NCBI GenBank assembly: GCA_037974665.1
Contig: CM075781.1
Coordinates: 32,341,235-32,405,234 of the forward strand
Origin: Ehretia macrophylla
Lineage: Eukaryota; Streptophyta; Magnoliopsida; Boraginales; Ehretiaceae
Direction of reading: 5' to 3'
DNA: 64,000 bases
This document shows positions 49,991-61,665 of the stretch, one piece after another. The stretch's first letter is position 1. Each line of letters begins with the position of its first letter. A model generated the notes under the pieces. It saw only the letters and a program-made list of their open reading frames with translations. It did no database searches and was not told where the DNA came from. The position numbers and the translations under genes are program-made.

Positions 49991-51700
49991 TTCCTCACCT
50001 TACTTGCTCCATTCTCATTTCAGACAGATGGTTTCCAATTCTTACACAATCAGTATACCCCTTGGGTATCTTTACAAGAATTACCCTCACAAGTTTCAGC
50101 CATTCAAGATGATGAATTTGCTGAAGAAAGAAACCTCATCCTTTCCTAGCAGGTTATCAAACCGAATATTCCGGTATCAAATTTGGTTTATTTTATGTTG
50201 CTTTGTATTTGAATCTACTAGTTTCTTCAGGTGAATTCTTATAGATCCATCCCCCGAAGGAACCGGACATGATAATTTTCATCGCGGGTTCTTGCTTTTC
50301 CTTGTAGGAAAGGTCTTGGTTTGGTATGGCATTAGAGAATACTTGTTATGGTTATGCGGCTATATAGAAAAGGCGGGTGCTTCTAAATTGATCTTATCCT
50401 TTAAGAATTTGGACTTGCTACTAGTCTCTGTGATCACTTACGTAATTACAGTAATTATCATTCATTAGCTCTAAAGCCAGTGAATGTGTAGCGAAAGAAG
50501 GGGGCAATGGGTATGATTTTTCAATCTTTTTCTACTAGGTAATCTAGTATCCTGGTCGTCGGTTGAACGTCAGTAGGTCCGATATTCATTCCTTACTCAA
50601 ATAGGAAGGTGGCAGTCATCCCAAAATAAGCTGAACCAATTCCTATAATTATGAAACCCATTGTACACAGTAGGAGGTTCCGTTTTTCTCTTAATGGGGA
50701 TTCTGGGTATCAGTTTATATGGTTCTAATGAGCCAAGTTGCGGTGATCTTCCAAACAAGTTTTGGAAAAGAGAGAAACACTTCATCTCTCTACCTTACAG
50801 AGAAAATTGGCAGATGCCACACCAAACCGCCTCTCATCCAGGAATGCCAAAAGATGAAGATCTTTGTCAAGCTGAAATTCAGACACTACTTGAGCAAGGT
50901 CTCATCCGACCATCCAGATCTCCATGGGCAAGTCATGCCTTTTATGTCAACAATAGATTTGAACAAGTCCAAGGAAAGAAGAGATTGGTGATAGATTATC
51001 GCCAACTCAATGATCAATTGCAGGATATTAGATACCCTCTTCCAAGAAAGGAACAACTCTTTCAGAAGCTATCCAGAGCCAAATTATTCTCCAAATTTGA
51101 TATGAAATCTGAATTTTGGCAAATTGGTATTACTGAAGCTGATAGATTCAAAACTACTTTTGTTGTTCCACAGGGACATTATGAATGGAACGTTATGCCA
51201 TTCGGTCTCAAGAATGCACTGTCCGAGTTCCAACACAAAATGGATGATGTGTACCAACCCCTTGCGCAGCATTGTATTGTCTACATTGATGATGTTTTGG
51301 TATTCAGTAACACAACTAAAGAACACCATCAACATCTCCGACAATTCCAGGAACTAACCTACCAACATGGATTAGTTCTACCTGAATCCAAGATTAAAAT
51401 TGGTCAAAACGCTATTGATTTTCTTGGTTTGTAGATCAGAGAAGGACACATTCTTTTACAGGACCACATATCAAGCAAAGTCCTCGATTTTCCTGATGAG
51501 CTCAGAACTGTTACTCAGATCCAGTAGTTCCTTGGATTGATTAATTATACTTCATCCCATGTCCTAGCATTGGCCAATTACACTAGCCAGATTTTCAAGT
51601 ACCTCCGAAAATCTAACATTGGAAATTGGTCTCTAGAAGCCACAGTTGTAGTTCAACAATTGAAAGAGCTCTGCAGAACACTTCCTCCTCTCAAGATCCA
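49991..51700 (+). pseudogene. Copy II: reverse transcriptase, split by plastid-like insert
   Basis: The N-terminal part runs to AEERNLILS at 50146. After the insert the sequence resumes at GDLPNKFWKREKH near 50740. The palm motifs RLVIDYRQLNDQ and HCIVYIDDVLVFSN (YIDD at 51282-51293) are present. A stop at 51432 and others follow in the C-terminal part. Confidence 0.85.
50147..50737. other. Plastid-derived mosaic insert (NUPT) in copy II
   Basis: 591 bases absent from the other three copies at this point. At 50149-50229 the plus strand reads [20 protein letters not shown] then NLLVSS, a match to plastid NdhA from memory. At 50513-50552 the start of ycf1 can be recognised (MIFQSF, then one extra T and the next codons). 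At 50631-50662 the minus strand reads MGFIIIGIGS, and at 50664-50737 the plus strand reads YTVGGSVFLLMGILGISLYG then SNEP; both resemble NdhD. All three genes lie in the plastid small single-copy region. The pieces are joined out of order and in mixed orientation. The stretch 50230-50512 was not identified. Confidence 0.8.
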
Positions 51701-51936
51701 AGGTCCAGGACAACTCATTTTACAGACCGATGTTTCCCTTGATTTTTGGGCAGCAGTCCTCATTGAAGAAGATAATGGACACAAACAAGTCTGTGGTTAC
51801 AAGTCAGGATCTTTCACGCCAACACAACGCAACTATCCCTCTTTCAATTAAGAAGTTCTTGCAGTTATTCAGGGAATCAAAAAATTCAAGTTTTATCTTG
51901 CTCATAATCATTTTATTATTGAAACAAATTTTAAAG
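51701..51936 (+). pseudogene. Copy II: RNase H, N-terminal fragment
   Basis: Reads LILQTDVSLDFWAAVLIEED then KSGSF and REV-like sequence, with a stop at about 51849. It stops inside the ETNFKG motif at 51936, where a deletion joins it to the end of the tail region. Confidence 0.8.
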
Positions 51937-51985
51937 GCAGTCAAGAATGGTGGGATAATAGCAATCTCAATAACGACAGATGGTG

Positions 51986-52416
51986 ACTCATTGTAGACAG
52001 GATTCCAGGAATCCCAGGTGGACCCCATGACGAAGCTTCGTGTCATGTAAATAGGTTTGTCATGTTGTAATAATAGGATTTAACAGGAATCTTTTGTCAC
52101 TTCAGATTCCCTTTAAGTCATGTCTCGTTTGTCTGTTTGGAATAAGTGAGATTTTTTTTATTAAAGGAAACCGCTGTAGTCGCGTCAGGTTTGTCTTATT
52201 GTGAATTATTAGGAATCTCTTTATGTCACGTTAGCTCTTCCTTTATTAGAAGAAGCTGCTTTAGTCCTTGTCAGGAATAGTGAAGATTCTGCTTTGTATT
52301 ATTAGGCTTGTGTGTTGAACACTAGAGTCTTTGGCAATAGGGCAATAGCCGTTAAAGAGTGAATGAAAGGCGCAATAAGTCCCGCAGTAAGTCCAGTCGT
52401 GACCAGTGTATCCACC
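51986..52416 (+). promoter_or_regulatory. Copy III: shortened intergenic region
   Basis: Compared with copy II, about 190 bases are missing after ATTAGGCTTG near 52310, including TATA box and primer-binding site. About 50 bases not found in copy II lie at 52353-52401 (starting AAAGAGTGAATGAAAGG). A viral transcript could not be initiated or primed normally from this copy. Confidence 0.75.
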
Positions 52417-53560
52417 ATGGTTGATCTTCCCCTGCCAGTACAAGAAGTTGTTGCTAACAACTCTGAAGTCACTTCATTTGATCCTTCCGCATCTCATTAT
52501 GAGGTAGACATAACCTAAACACCTCCATCTACTAAACTAGGTAAACTCTTCAAGCTTTCTCCGTTAATCCCATACTCATATTACCAAACTTCCCAACTCA
52601 CACAAAAATTCAAATCTCTATTACCTATCAAGCCAGCAGCCGTTACAGCCGTGTACAAATCCTCTACAATCTCTGTACAATCCGTATCCTCTTCCCTCTC
52701 AGAAACCTATCTTCCCATACTTTCTGAACCGGATCTCCGTAGATATAGATAGAAAGGTTACAAAGGTTTACACCTTGGAGCCATTCGTCTAGCCTTACAG
52801 CCTAGTTTTCTTGCTGGAAAAAATGTTTCATGTCTAGTCTCTTTACTAGATACCAGGTGGCATAAGTTTGATGATGCACTCATTTGTGCCGTCGAAGCAG
52901 GTCTTCACAATGACCATGTTCTCATCCAGGTTGAACCAAACTTCACCCTTGATCTTTCCTGTCCTACCCTTTCTCAAACCATACAGGTCCTTATCCAATT
53001 TTATGGAGCTGATATGAACCCAAATGAAACTGTTGTTGTACTCCATCATTCCATGACCTATAAAATCCAAACCCATCTCTTTTCCATGGACCACAACTGT
53101 AAGCCTCGAGTCCACGTGTTAGGTGACAGTATTGTTACCCAACCAAAGATCTATACCAAACATGAATTCACTTTCCCACCTCGATGGAAAAATGATTATG
53201 AAAGAAGCCATAACCAACCAATCATCCATGATTCACCAAGAATCTCTAGACATCCTCTAGAACCAGGTCGTGTCTCCATATCATTTTCAACACAATCCCA
53301 ACCAAGTGAATCATGTGAAAAATGCCAACTTGCTAGACATCCTCAGTCCTATCCACACTGTGTCAGAAAACCTTTTGTTGCCAGATCTAGGTCCTCTAGA
53401 TATGTCTGTTCTGTTAATTTTCCTAAAGACATCTATTGTACAGGAGAAGTCGACAATGCATATGTTGGTAAATAGAAAGTAACCAAAACCAGACCACAAG
53501 ATGTTGGACAAATTGAGTCAGCAATCAATTGGAGCAACATGAATGCAAAAGCCCAGAATG
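52417..53560 (+). pseudogene. Copy III: movement protein
   Basis: Same layout as copy II: VSCLVSLLDTRWHKFDDALI, FTLDLSCPTLSQTIQ and an open C-terminal stretch from 53014 to 53475. The Cys/His patch CEKCQLARHPQSYPHC is complete here (about 53309-53356). Stops at about 52516 and 52753 interrupt the N-terminal part. Confidence 0.7.
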
Positions 53561-55429
53561 CTGCCATTCAAAAGATATGGTCAGATCTCAAGGACATGTT
53601 GCATGGACAAAACAAGCCCATGATCATCTCAGGCAAGGTTGTTATGACCAGTATAATGACCTCCACAAGGCTTTCCACAAGAATCACATATACCACCAGA
53701 AACTCCAATCAACTAGAAAAAACTGCTCTAGTTCGGAACCCTTCAGGACAAGTTTGTTCTTGGAACAGCGTCAACATGATCAACATGCTGAAATCTTCTT
53801 CCGAGAAGCATTATCTTGATTCTGATGAGTTCAAAAGAAAAAGAGAATGACTCACTGAAAAGCTTAAACAACCAGCTTAGCCAAAGAAGCAGCCTTCTCA
53901 TCCTTGTAAGCATAATCCAAAGCTTGATCATGCAGTCTAGATACCAAGTGGCAATTGCGAAAAGCCTATTGGGTTGATCTCATACCACCTCCTCATTATC
54001 TCTCCAAAGAAAAAATTATTCCAACTGGGAGGGGTGATGAAGACGAGAAAGAAGGTCCCAGTCAAATTTCTTATTTTATTTCGTCCTTTGACTCCTTTGA
54101 TCCGTTTGAAAAGGATTCATCCTCTCAGACGATTCCATCATACAAAGGACCAGTTCTAATGCAAACTCCTGTAACTCCGTTTTACATGGACACCACAAGA
54201 ACAGTACACATAACCCTGTACAAACAAATCCTGATGATTAAAAACAACCAGTGACCAGAGAGAAACTTCCCAAGCTGGTGAGCACCGGAACCAATAGCCG
54301 CCACAAGCACAAGTCCCACCAGTTCCACAACAGCAACTTCAGAGACAACAAAACATTGAAGGAAAAGTTTCCATCCCATATGCTCCAGATCACAAGCAAT
54401 ATTGGAACATTGATACAATTCCTCCTAATGACAGACTCAAATATCTTGAGAAAATGGATACATGGATTAATGGAGAATCTCTCTGAAATCCTACTCTTGA
54501 AATAAGAGATATCATTGACCGTCTTGTTGTTACTTTTACAGGATCACTTCGCAGTTGGTGGACAAAAATACTGTCAGAAGAAGAAAGACAAATTATCCTG
54601 ACAGATGCAGATCCTATTTAGATATTCCTAAGATGTCTACGAACCATTTTCGTAGGACAAACAACCCAAGAGATTGAAAAGGTAGAGAAAGAGTTCTTAC
54701 TCAACAAATGCTGTGATGTTGCAAAGCTTGGAGATTACTATCTTTGACAGGAAGCTCTGTATTTTATCTTTGGAAAAAATACATAAACCATCAAGAAGGC
54801 GTCTGTCTTCAACATGCCCTAACCACTTCCTAAATTGCTCGAAACAGAGTTCAAACGAGCCAATATTGCAGATCTAAGGCAAGTGAGTCTCGCTCACTTG
54901 TACCAGATGGCCAAAAAGCTCATTCAAGATCTGTGCGAGTCCAAACATCTTGGTAAACTTCTCAAAAGCAACGAGCAGAAAACAGTGGATATCTTTTGCA
55001 AAAAAGATTTTCAAAAGTTTGGCTGTCACACTCACAGTTACTCTTCATGTTCGTGTCACAAACACAAGAAGCACAAACATCAGAAAAGGTTTCACAAGTC
55101 CAGAAAACCTTTCAACAAATTTAGATTTGTGAAGAAAAGATCAAAACCCTCTTCTTCAACTAAATGTTTTCTTTGTGGAAAGAAATGATATTTTGCAAAA
55201 GGTTGTTACCTCAAGAAGTCCAAGAAGCTACCAGCAAAGCTTGTTCAATTCATTTCAACTCAAAACTTTGATGACCAGCTATACACATGGACTTCCGAAG
55301 TAGATCAAGCCGTCCCTAACCTTGATACAGCCTCATCCTTAGATCTCACCTCAGAATCCGAATCCTCTGATTCAGAACCAAACTTCTCCATAGCCAAAAT
55401 ATACAAAACCACTAAAATCCTTACAACTT
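53561..55429 (+). pseudogene. Copy III: coat protein region
   Basis: Begins with the AQNAAIQKIWSDLKD stretch. Frameshifts and stops are frequent. In the Cys-His box near 55165-55206 the Gly before the His has become a stop and the His a Tyr (CFLCGKK, stop, YFAKGC), while both first Cys residues and the last Cys remain. Confidence 0.75.
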
Positions 55430-55740
55430 CCAAAGCTACCTTTACCCCAGGACAGATCTATAAGTCATACATAAAGCTTGTTATAAACCCTCAAAAATAT
55501 GTTCATATCACTGTTACTGTACTTGTAGACACAGGTTCATGTATTTCCATGATGAAATCCAAGTGTCTTCCTCCTGAATTTTGGATTTCCTCAAAAGCAA
55601 CCTTTACCACTACTTCTGGTAGTGGATTTGCAAGTGAATCACATTCCATGACCATAGTTATACACTTATCCACAGATGTCTCAGTTCGACACAGCTTTTA
55701 CCAGTATGGTCAATGTTGTGAAGACATTTTTAGGAATGGA
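55430..55740 (+). pseudogene. Copy III: aspartic protease
   Basis: VDTGSCISMMK is kept near 55530. A frameshift near 55730, visible as a change of frame at the GMDFLTLL motif, separates it from the reverse transcriptase. Confidence 0.75.
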
Positions 55741-56859
55741 TTTCCTCACCTTACTTGCTCTATTCTCATTTCAGACATATGGTTTCCAATTCCTACACAA
55801 TCAGTATACCCCTTGGGTATCTTTACAGGAATTGCCCTCAGAAGTTTCAGCCATTCAAGATGATGAATTTGCTGAAGAGAGAAAGTTCCTCATTTCCTAT
55901 TGTGGTGATCTTCCAAACAAGTTTTGGGAAAGAGAGAAACACTTCGTCTCTTTACCTTACAGAGAAAATTGGCAGATGCCACACCAAACCGCCTCTCATC
56001 CAGGAATGCCAAAAGATGAAGAGCTTTGTCAAGCTGAAATTCAAACACTACTTGAGCAAGGTCTCATCCGAGCATCCAGATCTCCATGGGCAAGTCAGGC
56101 CTTTTATGTCAACAAAAGATCTGAACAGGTACGAGGAAAGAAAAGATTGGTGATCGAATATCACCAACTTAATGATCAATTGCAGGATATCAGATACCCT
56201 CTTCCAAGAAAGGAACAACTCCTTCAGAAGCTATCCAGAGCCAAATTCTTCTCCAAATTTGATATAAAATCCGGATTTTGGCAAATTGGTATTACTAAAG
56301 CTGATAGATTCAAAACTGCTTTTGTTGTTACACAGGGACATTATGAATAGAACGTCATGCCATTCGGTCTCAAGAATGCACTGTCCGAGTTCCAACATAG
56401 AATGGATGATGTGTACCGACCCCTTTCGCATCTCTGTATTGTCTACATTGATGATGTTTCGGTATTCAGTAACACAGCTGAAGAACACCACCAACATCTC
56501 TTACAATTCCACGAACTAACCTACCAGCATGGATTAGTTCTTGCTGAATCCAAGATGAAAATTGGTCTAAATGCTATTGATTTTCTTGGTTTGCAAATCA
56601 GAGAAGGATACATTCTTTTATAGGACCACATATCAAGCAAAGTCATCGACTTTCCTGACGAGCTCAGAACTGTTACTCAGATCCAGCAGTTCCTTGGATT
56701 GATCAATTATGCCTCATAGCATGTTCCATCCTTGGCCAACTACACCAGCCAGATTTCCAAGTACCTCCAAATATTCAACATTGGAAATTGTCTCCAGAAG
56801 CCATAGTTGCAGTTTAGAAGCTAAAGGAGCTATACAAGGCACTTTCTCCTCACAAGATC
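55741..56859 (+). pseudogene. Copy III: reverse transcriptase
   Basis: Open to about 56348, where a stop (TAG) interrupts just before the VMPFGLKNA motif; open again to 56621. The YIDD motif is at 56444-56455 within CIVYIDDVSVFSN. No plastid insert here: LISYCGDLPNKFWEREKH is continuous. Confidence 0.85.
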
Positions 56860-57294
56860 CCAAGTTCAGGACAACTAATTTTCAGACTGATGCTTCCCTT
56901 GATTTTTGGGCAGCAGTCCTCATTGAAGAAGACAATGGATACAGACAAGTCTGTGGTTACAAGTCAGGATCTTTCACGCCAGCACAATGCAACTATCCCT
57001 CTTTCAAAAGAGAAGTTCTTGCAGTTATTCAGGGAATCAAAAAATTCAAGTTTTATCTTGCTCAGAATCCTTTTATTATTGAAACAGATTTTAAAGGATT
57101 TCAAGGTGTTCTCAAAAGAAAGCAGAATGATATTCTGGATCCACAACTCATCCGATGGACAAAATGGATTTTCCAGTTCAATTGGACAATGCGACACATC
57201 CCAAGCAAAGAGAATATCCTTGCTGATTTTCTCTCTCGCATACCACCATTCGAGAAAGCTGTATGCATGGTAAATCCAAATGGTCATACAACTT
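56860..57294 (+). pseudogene. Copy III: RNase H, open
   Basis: The complete RNase H core is open here: QTDASLDFWAAVLIEEDNG, KREVLAVIQGIKKFKFYLA, IIETDFKGFQGVLKRK and MRHIPSKENILADFLSR. It is the only unbroken RNase H in the array. It runs into VCMVNPNGHTT and then into the inversion junction. Confidence 0.85.
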
Positions 57295-57617
57295 TCTTAG
57301 ATGGTGGTGTGCGAGAGAGAATATCAGCAATGATATTATCTTTTCCTGGGATGTGTCGCATTGTTCAATTGAACTGGGAAATCCATTCTGTCCATTAGAT
57401 GAGTTGTGGATCCGGAGTATCATTCTGCTTTCTTTTGAGAACACCCTAAAATCCTTTAAAATATGTTTCAATAATAAAAGGATTCTGAGCAACATAAAAC
57501 TTGAATTTTTTGATTCCCTGAATAATTGCAAGAACTTCTCTTTTGAAAGAGGGATAGTTGTATTAGGTTAGCGTGAAAGATCCTGACTTGTAACCACAGA
57601 CTTGTCTGTGTCCATTG
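57295..57617 (-). pseudogene. Copy IV: RNase H, C-terminal part
   Basis: The reverse complement of the last 320 bases of copy III. It is separated from its N-terminal part (61584-61665) by the LTR-like element and contains a stop or frameshift in the KGF region. Confidence 0.8.
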
Positions 57618-60600
57618 TGATACCTTGAACCCGGCATATAGAGAATAATATATGTTTGCATTTAATTAGATTCTATCTTGAATGCTAGCGTAGAATTATG
57701 TGTTTACCTTAATGAATTCATTCATTTTTTAGCACAATTTCATAATTCTTTAAAATATTCAAATAATAGTTAAATTAATTATTTAAAATGAATATTAGCT
57801 AACTTATTAATTATAATACTCGGTTTCATTTTCTTGACTAATATTTACTTTGTTTTCAACTAATTGAGAAAGTAACTCCAAGCCCGGAACATTAAAATTT
57901 TTTGTTTCTTTTTCTGAATTTCATATTTTTTCCTTAATACTTTCTATTTTAGATGCATACGTGCATTGAGTTTGTGTGCATAGCATATCGGAAACAACGG
58001 AAAAAAATTCATTAGTGAGCTTAATTAAATAGTGAAAAAGTTCAGCAATTTAATTTTATACTTTGCTTTGTTTTTGAATTCATTTGACTTACCTAGCCAA
58101 ACTACTTGACCCAATAATCCAACCCATTGACCCATTGACCCAACTTAAACTCTTATAACCCAAAATCTCTCAAAAAATACTAAAAAATGGTCAAAAAATC
58201 AGCCAAGTACCATATACGGGAATAGTTTTTTTTCTTGCAAAATTGCTATAGTTGGTCATTTCCATCCATTCCAAGCTTGAATCTCGAGTTCTTGAACATG
58301 TTTACACCTTTTTCAAGCTTCTCTAGCCTTGTGTGGTAAGAATTTTATCTTATTTTTGTATTTGAAAGTTTTGCACCTAAACTTTTTTTTTTTTTGGATT
58401 TGTTGAGATATTACTTGGTTATGCTTGTTTATGCTTAAATTACTCTTATTAATGATCATAGAGCATACTTTTGTGGTTAGATAGCATTTTGAATGGTTGA
58501 AAATAGAGTTGGGGCTTTGGGGAAGATGATGGATAGTGGAATGTGTAGGGTTCCGAAAATTTGGGCAGTTTAATTTGATTCAATGCTTCTAGTAGTTGCT
58601 AATTAGGTGCTTGAGCATGGAAGTAATGTTAGTTGCACTTGCCATGTACAAAAATTGAATAATTTGATCAAATTAGGCTACTTTAATAAGGGGTTTCGGG
58701 GTTAACTCAAATCCGGGCACGTATCGAGGTTATGGCTAGTCTTTATTAATATTGAAGCTTTAGAAGTGCCTTTGTTTCGCTTGTTTGGGTTCCGAAATTG
58801 GTACTTGTAGTGTAAACGTACAAAGAGGAAATCAGGGATTTAATGGTAAACGAGGTTTAACGGGTGAACTCGAGGGTCTTTGGAGTGTCATAAGGTGTGG
58901 TTGGAAGGATAGGATAACTTGTTTGGGAATCTTGAACATTACCTTTCGGTTTGGAGCTTAATAGCAAAGATTGACAAAGGGGTTTTGGGTTGAAAGTGAA
59001 TCCGGGTGCGTTCGGGCATTAGGGCTAGTGTCTAGTAAGTGAGGAGGTGCTAGAAATGTATTCGCTTCGCTTAGTTGAGCTCCGATTAGAGTACTTGTAG
59101 AGTAATGCATGAAGAGGCAAATTCAGACTTTTCGGGTAATTGTACTTTAAAGTAAGATTTCAAGGGCTTAAATGGTGTCATTAAGTGTCATTAGGAAGGT
59201 AGTATAGCTTGGTTGCGTACCTTGAACTTCGTATTATGTTTGGAAGCTAATTAGCCTTGAATTGTAAAAGGGATGTTTTGACCAAGTGTGGAATTTGCTC
59301 GGTTTGAGTGTTGGCATTGTCTTAGGAGGTCATGGAAGCACTTTTGGTATGGTTATGGCATTAGTTGGGTGATTGGTTAACTTAGTTGTAGTATAAATCA
59401 ACTAAGGGGACAAATGAAGTTTTGTGATTGTTATAGTTTAAACGGGTTTTCTTCACATTTAAATGGATCATAATATGGATAGGTTTGCGTGGTGAAAACG
59501 GATTTCTATTATCATGGCTTGTTGGGATGTGATAGCTTGAGAAAGTTAGAGAAAAGAATAGTATTCTATTGAGTTTTTGTGACTTTTGTTCAATTGATGG
59601 TTTTAGTGTTTCTATTAGGTGCCATTGATGCTAGATGGCTTAAATGTTTGCTTAAACCCATTAAAAGGTGGCTAAAAGTTGGTTAGAATGACTAGAACAT
59701 AAAGAGGGACATTTAGGGCAATTGGTTTGTTCTAGTGTTTTAAGAGTTTGTAGAACTTCCTTGTGGTTGGTTAGTGACCGTTGAATACTTGGAATGCTTG
59801 TAGTGTCCTCCTGTTGCTTAGAAGATAGATTTTTAGTTGAGTTTACGAAAGGGGCTTTCAGAATAAAGTTGGGTTATTTGCTAAGTTTTGATGGGACTTG
59901 ATGGGTTAGGTGGTTATGGGTGATTATCTAAGATATGACGTTATCTAGAGAATGTTTCATGAACTAAATTGCATAATTGTTTTTCTTGAATTGAAGATTC
60001 TAAGTGAATTCTTGTTTAAAGTAATTGTATTTCCATAGTTCTAAGTGTTTTTCTTGAGTTTTATTTTGAGTTAATTGTAAAGAGAATAAGCATGGATTAA
60101 TGGCTTTATAAATTGATAGTACTATTATAGAATTAAATATGGTTATCTATGCTTAAAATGCTCTTTAAAATGATTGTAGAACATGTTTATATCACGATTT
60201 TATTGTTGTTAGTTATATTGTTTGTATATTAGATTGCTTGAATGATTACTTGGTTGTATGTTAATTAAGTAAACTATAAGTTAGCTAACCTAGTTGGATA
60301 ATTAATGAATGTTGTAGTTAAAGAGTAATTGAAACAATGTTTAACTTTATGTTCAAGGTGATTGAGAGTGATTTGAAGCCAATCTTGCATTGTGGAGCTT
60401 GATAGAGGTGAGAGAGACTTCATCCTTATGTGCATAATAGTTTATTTACTTGTACTTAGATTATGTGCACTTATTGTCTATATATTGTATGTGAGGGCAA
60501 CCTACTTTGTTGTCCCTTAATCATGTGTTTATTGATGTATTCTATTGTTATCATTTTGAGTGCATTGCATCGTGGTTGCGCAACCATTTGGGCATGGTAG

Positions 60601-61583
60601 TGTCGTGAAAACCGGGTTGCATCGGGCTTGCCGGTCTACCTTGGCTACCATGGTTACCCAGTCCCTCTCTCGCTTGGGATGCCGCCCAGGGAGAGTTGGG
60701 TCGTAGGATTTCGGGGTACATCCGGAGTACACCCATTTTGGAGTTATAAGGGGATGCCGGCTTAATGATAACAGTGTCATTATTACATCGGGATTTCAGT
60801 TCGTGACTCGTGGTTCGTGATTGAAGAACAAGTGAATTGTATCATTTTTAATGTGTGGTAACTTGTTGTTTCAATTGTTCTTTGTTTGTAAAATGCTTTA
60901 TTTGTACTAACTGCTGCATTACACGTCCCCGGTAGACCTTATCCCTCACTGGGCAATTGTGATTGCTCATACCTCGCTAAACATGTTTCAGGTGGTGCAG
61001 TTGGAGGAGTTAACCTGATTGCTGTGTGCTATTACTTGAGATTTGAGTGATTACCTGCCAAACTGTGGAAGACCTTACTTGTTCTACTTTCTATTCTATT
61101 TTGAAGCCTAAGGGCTTATGTATATATATTTGAGTAGTTGCAAGTTTGAAAGCTAAGTGGATGTAGTAAGTGTTATGGAATTGTGGCATGTAATAACTTT
61201 TGCTTCTGCTTCTAGCTACGTTGCATGCTTGGGTATGAATGAACGGGTGTATGGGTGGCTTTAATTTCTAAGAATGTTCAATGCTATCATGGAGTGGCAT
61301 GATAAGCGGTTTGTAAAAAGGTTAAGTTATGAATGCATGCTTGTGTGTATCTAAACTGTTTGTATGTCTTAAGGCTCGGATGGCCTTAAAGCTAAGATCT
61401 TTAGTTATAAATGAATGTCTTGTTATGTTGTGGCTTTATTGAGTGTTTACAAGTTTTCAGAATGTCTACGGTACAGGGGAGACTCTGTCCGTTTTTCCTA
61501 AATTTTACGACCGGGTTTGGTATTGGGTTGAGAATAGCATGGTTATTAGAGCCTCCGGTCTCGTGAGGGATTGGGGCGTTACA
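57618..61583 (-). mobile_element. Solo-LTR-like element, 4.0 kb, in copy IV
   Basis: Plus-strand ends are TGATACCTTGAACCCGGCAT and CGTGAGGGATTGGGGCGTTACA, so the minus strand starts TGTAACGCCCC. TCCATTG is repeated on both sides (57611-57617 and 61584-61590). It shares both ends and internal phrases with the element at 40042 but is 1.1 kb longer. No coding ORF. Same family and orientation, but a different insertion site, so an independent insertion. Confidence 0.7.
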
Positions 61584-61665
61584 TCCATTGTCTTCTTCAA
61601 TGAGGACTGCTGCCCAAAAATCAAGGGAAGCATTAGTCGGCAAAATGAGTTGTCTTGGACCTGGG
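61584..61665 (-). pseudogene. Copy IV: RNase H, N-terminal part
   Basis: Short piece carrying the LILPTNASLDFWAAVLIEED motif; the first Asp of the usual QTD triplet is Asn here. Confidence 0.75.

Larger units (their letters stand above)
44937..51936 (+). mobile_element. Endogenous pararetrovirus copy II, most complete copy
   Basis: From left to right: the C-terminal half of RNase H, the tail region, intergenic region with TATA box and primer-binding site, movement protein, coat protein, protease, reverse transcriptase and the N-terminal part of RNase H. This is close to one full circular genome, opened inside RNase H. Many stops and frameshifts occur in the movement, coat and tail regions. 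The reverse transcriptase is interrupted by plastid-like DNA (50147-50737). Not functional as it stands. Confidence 0.85.
51937..57294 (+). mobile_element. Endogenous pararetrovirus copy III, degraded
   Basis: Follows copy II head to tail. It contains the last bases of the tail region, a shortened intergenic region, movement protein, coat protein, protease, reverse transcriptase and RNase H. It lacks the TATA box and primer-binding site. Stops break most domains, although RNase H is open. It ends where copy IV begins in opposite orientation. Confidence 0.85.
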
